Shown: piece after piece, positions 58,501 to 64,000 of the stretch | Numbering within the stretch: the stretch's first letter is position 1 | How the letters are laid out: each line of letters begins with the position of its first letter | Source of the DNA: Eucommia ulmoides | Lineage: Eukaryota > Streptophyta > Magnoliopsida > Garryales > Eucommiaceae | NCBI GenBank assembly: GCA_016647705.1 | Contig: CM028334.1 | Coordinates: forward strand, 5,742,546-5,806,545 | DNA: 64,000 nt | Direction of reading: 5' to 3' | Made by a program: the position numbers and the translations under genes | Notes under the pieces: model-generated | Told to the model about the DNA's origin: nothing | What the model saw: only the letters and a program-made list of their open reading frames with translations | Database searches by the model: none

Positions 58501-59300
58501 AGTTATGTTTATTTTAATTTTTTAAATTTATTTGTTAATTAGATTAGTATGTTTTTTACTTATTAAATTTACTTACTTGTTTAATTGTTAGTTTAATTTT
58601 TTTGTTTAATTTTGTTGTTTGTTAGTTTTATTGATTACTTATTTTTTACACATTATATAATACACTATTTAATAAATTAGTTAGTTTAGTTGTTAATTTA
58701 ATTTTTTTAAAACATGAAAAAAACATTAGAGGATAGTTTAATTTTAATTTGTTACTAGTCTAATTTGTTAGTTAATTTTGTTAATTTTGTTAGTTAGTTT
58801 ACTTGTTTAATTTGTTGGTTCGTTAGTTAAATTAATTTGTAAATTAGTTGGTTAGTTTAATTTATTAATTTAGTTGTTAAATTAAAAATTACACTATGGC
58901 CCCTTTCACATGTGTAGAAAAATATAGATTAATATATTATTTAAAAACATTGTTAGTTAGTTAGAAAAATACGCTTTGACCCCTTAAAGTATAACAATTA
59001 GAAAAATATATGATTTAATGTATTGTTTTAGAAAAGTTTTAAAATAAATTGTTAGTTGTTTATTTTTTTTGATTTAGTTAAAATATTGAATTATTTAGTT
59101 TAATTTATGAATTTAGTTGTTTAATTATAAAATTTTAATTAAAAATTATGCACTTTGACCCCTCAAAATTTGACAAATTATAAAAATTAAAATTAAAATA
59201 TATTGGTTTAAAATAAATTCTAAGTTAATTTGAGTTTATTTTTTGAATTTAGTTGTTTAATTAAAAAAAAATACATTTTGACCCCTCAAAGTATGACAAT
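58501..59300 (+). other. Repeat-filled intron, 5' part of the transposase gene missing
   Basis: Carries the phrases attacactatggcccctttc and actttgacccctcaaa typical of the fold-back MULE intron. The sequence passes directly into the DNA-binding part of the transposase at 59304, so the PB1-like first coding part is deleted here. Confidence 0.65.
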
Positions 59301-59303
59301 TAC

Positions 59304-61061
59304 AAAAAGGTCTGGTCAGTTCATTGTTTGCATGAATGCAGTTGGAGGTTGCGGGCGGGTAGGAAAAAAAGTCACGGCATGTTTCAGATTACGCAGTATG
59401 AAGGGCAGCACACATGTTTTTATAATCATACTGCTGTATATCATAAAAATCTGGATTATGGACTCATTGCGAACCTAATACTTGGACAAGTCGAACAGGA
59501 TCCAGAATTGAAGATTGGCGTGATTGTGGCTTACGTCAAGGAGTCTCAGGGATTCACCATCTCCTACCGAAAAGCTTGGATGGCTAGAGTTAAAGCCATC
59601 GAGACCTTGTTCGAAGATTGAGACGAATCTTATCAGAAGTTGCCGAAGTTTATGTTCGCGTTGCAACACTATAATCCGGGAACGATTGTCGAGTAGAGGA
59701 CTGTGTCGACTGATATGCCTGCCTACAAGACGTTCGACATGGTATTTTGGGCATTCAAAGCTTCAGTTGACGGATGGCGTTATTGTCGCCCCGTAATCAC
59801 CATCGACGGGACGCACTTGTATGGTAAATACGAGGGAAAGATTTTAATCGCCATTGGAATGACGCCGTCTAACAAATGCTATCCATTGGCATTCGCCATT
59901 GTACTGACAGAGGACTACCGATGCTGGCGATGGTTCATCTACATGCTTAAGAGGAATATTGTCGAAAATCGCCCTGGGGTAACATTAATATCGGACAGAC
60001 ACGGCGGCATTACTAGTGCGGTTGACAGTATTTGGCTTAATCAACATAATGAGCCTGTCCGACATCATCGATTTTGTTTGCGTCACCTTTGCAGCAATTT
60101 CAACAAGATTGCTAAAAATCAGCATCTCAAAGATCTTGCTTGGAATGCGGGTGCTACGACACAAATTCGAAAATATAATGCTATCATGGAAGAGATAAAA
60201 AAAATTGATGTTCAGGCGCATGCATGGTTGAGCAGTCATCCCCCTTATAAATGGACCAGGGCACACGACGATGGTAAGCGTTAGGGAGTGATGACGACCA
60301 ATTATGCAGAGGTATTTAACAACTGTTTGAAGGGTGCAAAAAATGTTCCAATTACTGCATCCGTGAAGATTACGTTCTACAGGATAGTTAAATACTTGAT
60401 ATTGGTCGACAACAAGCTCTAAAGGACTCGGCCGATGGTTATGTATATGTTAAACACGTCGTTGAGAAAATACTGAAATCTCAAGCCAAGTCTAAAACAT
60501 ATGAAGTTCAAATATTCAATCGGTAATTTATTATTTTTTAATTATTTTCATGTTACATATAACTGCATCGACACATATTTAATGTAATATAATTTTTTTT
60601 CTAGAGAGAACATGATCTACCACGTGAAAACTAGAAAGACTCTCATTGGGGGCCTGATCGCTCATGAAGTCACATTAGGGGATGACGCTAATTGCACATG
60701 TGGAAAGTATAAAATTTGGCGATATCCGTGCTCTCATATGCTTGCGGCCACCGAATATAGTGGAGTTGATGCATTTCGCTATATTGCAGCTGAGTACACA
60801 ATGACAAACCAATTGATGGCATGGGAGTCATTGTTTCGCCCTATTATTCACGAGGACTACTGGCCAGAGACCAATTTTCCTAACCTGATTCCAGATCATG
60901 ACAGACTTCGGGTTGTTCATCGTGGTCGACCAAATTCCATTCGCATTCAAAACGAGATGGATCAATCGCGGAGAATAATGACAAATCGTTGTGGTTTATG
61001 TTCTCAAACTAGACATGATAGGCGGAGGTATCCATCCCGACCCCGTCATACGCCCAATTAA
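59304..61061 (+). pseudogene. MULE transposase, N-terminally truncated
   Basis: One frame from 59304 reads the MuDR-type DNA-binding region (KVWSVHCLHECSWRLRAGRK, then KSHGMFQITQYEGQHTC), SYRKAWMARVKAIE, the DDE part (VITIDGTHLYGKYEGKILIA with the first Asp, YPLAFAIVLTEDYRCWRWF, TLISDRHGGI with the second Asp) and HHRFCLRHLCSNF. In-frame stops at 59619, 59694 and 60282 replace probable Trp codons. A frameshift lies near 60395. The exon ends at 60522; the 82-base intron (60523-60604, gt...ag) is followed by the SWIM finger CTCGKYKIWRYPCSH, intact, and a zinc knuckle CGLCSQTRHDRRRYP whose last Cys is Tyr. The gene lies 190 bases upstream of the PMD gene on the same strand. Confidence 0.85.
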
Positions 61062-61246
61062 TCTTGTCGGTTCATTATAATTATATTTATGCTACTTTAT
61101 TTGTTTGTTATGTCAACTTTTATATATTATAAATTCCATGCACACATTTCTTCATGATCAATGCTATATTTTGTTTATAAATATCATTAAATTTTAATTT
61201 CATACTAACAAATTTACCACAAGTGTTGACGGACCAAATTTCAGCT

Positions 61247-63586
61247 ATGTCAATCCCTGGACCCGAAGATGTTTCAGTTCTACATATGCAGGCGCAACGT
61301 AGGTCTGAAGTAGTCTGGGCAACACAGGTAAATATTTAGGCTATTGCATTGTATTAATTTTTTTATTTCAGTTTTTAAAAAATTTAATGTTATTTATTGT
61401 GTCTTATTTAATGTTTCAGGATATTCGTTCTCTTGACTGTCCTGGATCCGATGGAGGAGAATGGAGAGAAAACATTCCTCCTCAAATTATACAATTGATA
61501 GAATCAATCGGTTTCTACGGCCCGTTCAGGTTGTGGCCGAAGCGGTTAGATAGGGCTCTCACAACTGTATTGGTAGAGAGATGGCGTCCGGAAACCCACA
61601 CTTTCCATCTACCCATCGGGGAGATGACCATCACATTACAGGACGTTGCCGTCTTGTTGGGGTTACCCGTGCATGGGAAGCCGGTTATCGCCAATGAGCC
61701 AGCGCGAGCGGGACCCGAATGGCAAGCACTTTGCCTCCAGCTCCTTGGAGTAGTACCACCAGAGGCACAAATTAGGAATGGGTGTTTGAAGCTCAAGTGG
61801 TTACGGAACACCTTTGCCGAAGTTCCTGAGGATGCTGATGAGGAAGTCATGCATTGCTACGCACGTGCGTATTGCTTGCTTATACTTGGCCAGATGTTGC
61901 TGCCTGATAAATCGCAGAACAGCGTCAGGCTAATCTACCTCCCATTGCTTGGTGACTTGACACCTAGCGTCAAGTATAGCTAGGGCAGTGCGACGCTTGC
62001 AGTCTTCTACCGCGAGCTATGTAAGGCGTCGAAGGCCAACATGAAAGAAATAGCCGGTTGTCTATTTTTGTTGGAGTATTGGGCCTGGGAGTGGTTGCCG
62101 AGACTTCGACCTGAAGTTATCCATGAACCCCAGTATGACATCGCAATCGCAGAGCTGGACTTCGGTAATGGTGTGATGTTCCCAGCTGCTCCAAGGGGTG
62201 TTTGGTAACTAATTCGTATTTTATTTTTAATTTCATTTACCATGTAATAAATATTTATTTATGGATATTAAACTTATGATTTATATGTTTGTTGTACAGG
62301 TGGACCCTTGAATTCAATTTAGAAAACTTGCCAATGCATGTTCTAGCGGTGTATCGCGATCAGTTAGATCGCTTGCAGAATGACGAGGTTACTTATTTAT
62401 TTATATCAAAATTTAAATAAATTTATTTCTTTATTTATTTAAATAAATTTATATTTTGTTTTGACAGGTTATTTGGATGCCCTATATCTTGTCGACTTTA
62501 CCTCCATATACTACAGATGGAGAAGATATATGGATAGCATCGCTACCTCTCATTTGTTTCGAGGTCGTCGAATACACGTATCCCATGCGCGTGCTACGAC
62601 AGTTTGGTTATCGCCAAGGGGTTCCTCAGCCGGTAATTATGGATCGGGACTTGCACAAAATGACTCGGCGAGGATACTTTGGTGTAAACTGGACTGAGAA
62701 GCACCACGCACATATAGTTGCGTGGAATAGACGACGAGTACCAGATGTGCGCAGATTTCAGCAAGGGATAGGGGTTGACCAAGGATACATGGATTGATAT
62801 TGGAGAATCACACGAAGGATCTTGGTCAACCCGGTGTACCGACCTCAGTTTGGGTATCTAGCAACGGGAGGACGAGTTGTGTTAGAAGTATGGCCCCCAT
62901 TTGATTGTACCATCTATTTAGTTATATGAGTTTGATTATGTTGTTATTATTCATGTATTAATTAACCAATTATATGTGTTTCGTAGGATACGGAGGTATC
63001 AAACTTGATACGCTTGAGTGATCTAACTCTGCGGTCGGGTACTGCGGATTCAGGTATTGCATTGGCTCATGCCATCAATGATGGCACCATTGGGAGGATG
63101 CACCGAGGAGTACCACACCATGTGGCACCTGACGTTCCTCCATCTCCGCAGCCTGCTCATCAGTCTCCTCCTCAGCCATGGACTTCTGATGCCTACTATC
63201 CAGATAGTGTGGGTGATGTCGGACCATCCACATCGTACAACATGGGTGCTTATGACGGACCATCTAGCACGTACGGATTGGGTGACGGTACTGGGCCTTC
63301 CGACGTGTACCAGATGCACAACCCTTATTCGCATGAGCCATTGCAGCTAGGTACACAACCGTCACCTTCATTCTTCACTCCTGCGATGGACGAAATTGTC
63401 TCAACTTCAGGCGTGAATCCTCCAATGGCATTTGTCCAACCGACAAGATTGGAAAGACAAATGTCACCGGTGCCATGGTTGGGGGACGATTGACAAGTTA
63501 CACAGCTTCATGACGAGGTTGAGGAACCTCCGATTGCTCAACGCCGAGGGCGGAGGAACGTCCGACGTAGGCCTTGTGGTACATAG
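61247..63586 (+). pseudogene. Plant mobile domain (PMD, MAIN/MAIL-like) gene carried by a MULE
   Basis: PMD (PF10536) proteins such as MAIN and MAIL1 act in transposon silencing in Arabidopsis, and related copies occur in transposons. Five exons with gt/ag borders and matching phases: 61247-61327 (MSIPGPEDVSVLHMQAQRRS), 61420-62204 (GFYGPFRLWPKRLDRALTT, MTITLQDVAVLLGLPVHGKP), 62300-62387, 62468-62887 (CFEVVEYTYPMRVLRQFGY) and 62987-63586 (a Pro/Ser/Tyr-rich tail ending RRGRRNVRRRPCGT). About 657 codons if the stops at 61981, 62795 and 63491 are ignored; the first two sit where Trp is expected (YS-W-GSATLAVFYREL, YMD-W-YWRITRR). The frame is otherwise intact across four introns, so inactivation looks recent. 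Confidence 0.85.
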
Positions 63587-63647
63587 TTAGTTAAATAGTA
63601 AATAGTTTAAGTATAGGATTGTAAATACAATTTTTTGTAAATAATCC

Positions 63648-63678
<31 letters not shown>

Positions 63679-64000
63679 CGTTTGTAGAGGTTAAAAAGTT
63701 GTTAATCTACCGTACATATTTATTCTTCTTGAATTTGAAAGAAAATTTTTCGAAGGTAAACATGATATAGACAAGGTATAACAAACGCAATACATAACAA
63801 AGACAATACATAAAAAATAAATTACATAACATCACAAAAAATAGTTGTCAAAAAAATATTAAAGTAACAAACTAACTAAGAAATTAAACAAGTAATCTAA
63901 CAAATTAAATTAACTAACTACTTAACAAATTAAATAAGTAAAGTAAATAACAAATAGATTAACTAAATAATAATTTATTCAAATTTTGAGATGTTAAAGT
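63587..64000. other. Downstream region and start of the right MULE arm
   Basis: A poly(T) run (63652-63677) lies after the PMD stop. From 63780 the sequence is AT-rich and intron-array-like in the inverse sense. The right terminus is not in the window. Confidence 0.5.

Larger units (their letters stand above)
57727..64000 (+). mobile_element. MULE with transposase and captured PMD gene, right end outside the window
   Basis: GAGTTGTTTACATACTAAAT at 57727 and a second, related terminus CGAGTTCTTTACGTAATAAA at 57970 mark its left end, perhaps one MULE nested in another. Then follow a hairpin stack, a promoter, a repeat-filled intron, transposase and PMD genes on the plus strand. From about 63780 AT-rich sequence with ctaactaagaaattaaac and aagtaatctaacaaatt resembles the reverse complement of 58530-58620, so the right arm has begun. 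Introns and promoter are of the same type as in 48812-55551, so both belong to one family. Confidence 0.8.

Noticed and set aside
59230-59478. 82-codon ORF at the start of the transposase region
   Set aside because: Other frame than the one that reads the MuDR DNA-binding signature.

Overview
The window is nuclear DNA of a flowering plant, most likely a eudicot: AT-rich, full of introns, and dominated by nested transposable elements and decayed genes. Recognisable families are plant-type: MULE transposases, an Ulp1-like protease, a plant mobile domain (PMD) gene, DC1 zinc-finger proteins, F-box genes, RNase T2, Copia and Gypsy LTR elements, TRIM, MITEs and a Helitron. I cannot name the species. 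No gene is certainly functional; the best preserved is a 345-codon DC1 reading frame at 23121-24158, and it has lost zinc ligands. No tRNA, rRNA or CRISPR array was recognised.

Layout. 1-8888: a Mutator-like region with a degenerate Ulp1-like protease (+, 1-2156) converging on a degenerate MULE transposase (-, 5286-8050). A 1.6 kb solo LTR (2157-3770, TSD AACAT) and a MITE (7165-7623, TSD TAA) have inserted in these genes. 8889-28749 and 28750-57790 are two head-to-tail copies, units A and B, of one roughly 13 kb ancestral block. Each carries a tail-to-tail pair of RNase T2 (S-RNase-like) pseudogenes, an F-box pseudogene, a TRIM, a 1.5 kb MULE-type element full of palindromes, a MITE, a conserved exon-like segment, and a DC1 gene. 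Because the units are paralogous, each supplies the empty site for insertions in the other. Unit A alone has a Helitron (10709-11445), a Copia (13619-18886) and a 1.17 kb MULE-type element (24904-26071). Unit B alone has a 9.4 kb Gypsy element (31472-40886) and a 6.7 kb fold-back MULE (48812-55551).

57727-64000 is the left and central part of a further MULE that runs off the window. It has a terminal region built of hairpins, a TATA-like promoter, a repeat-filled intron, a MULE transposase (59304-61061) and a captured five-exon PMD gene (61247-63586). Both reading frames are broken almost only by stops at probable Trp codons.

The most interesting points are: the duplicated RNase T2 + F-box pair, the gene combination of RNase-based self-incompatibility loci but here decayed; the MULE family whose termini are stacks of different short hairpins; the fold-back MULE that resembles a natural silencing hairpin; the MULE that carries a PMD gene; and the insertion stratigraphy that the tandem duplication makes readable.
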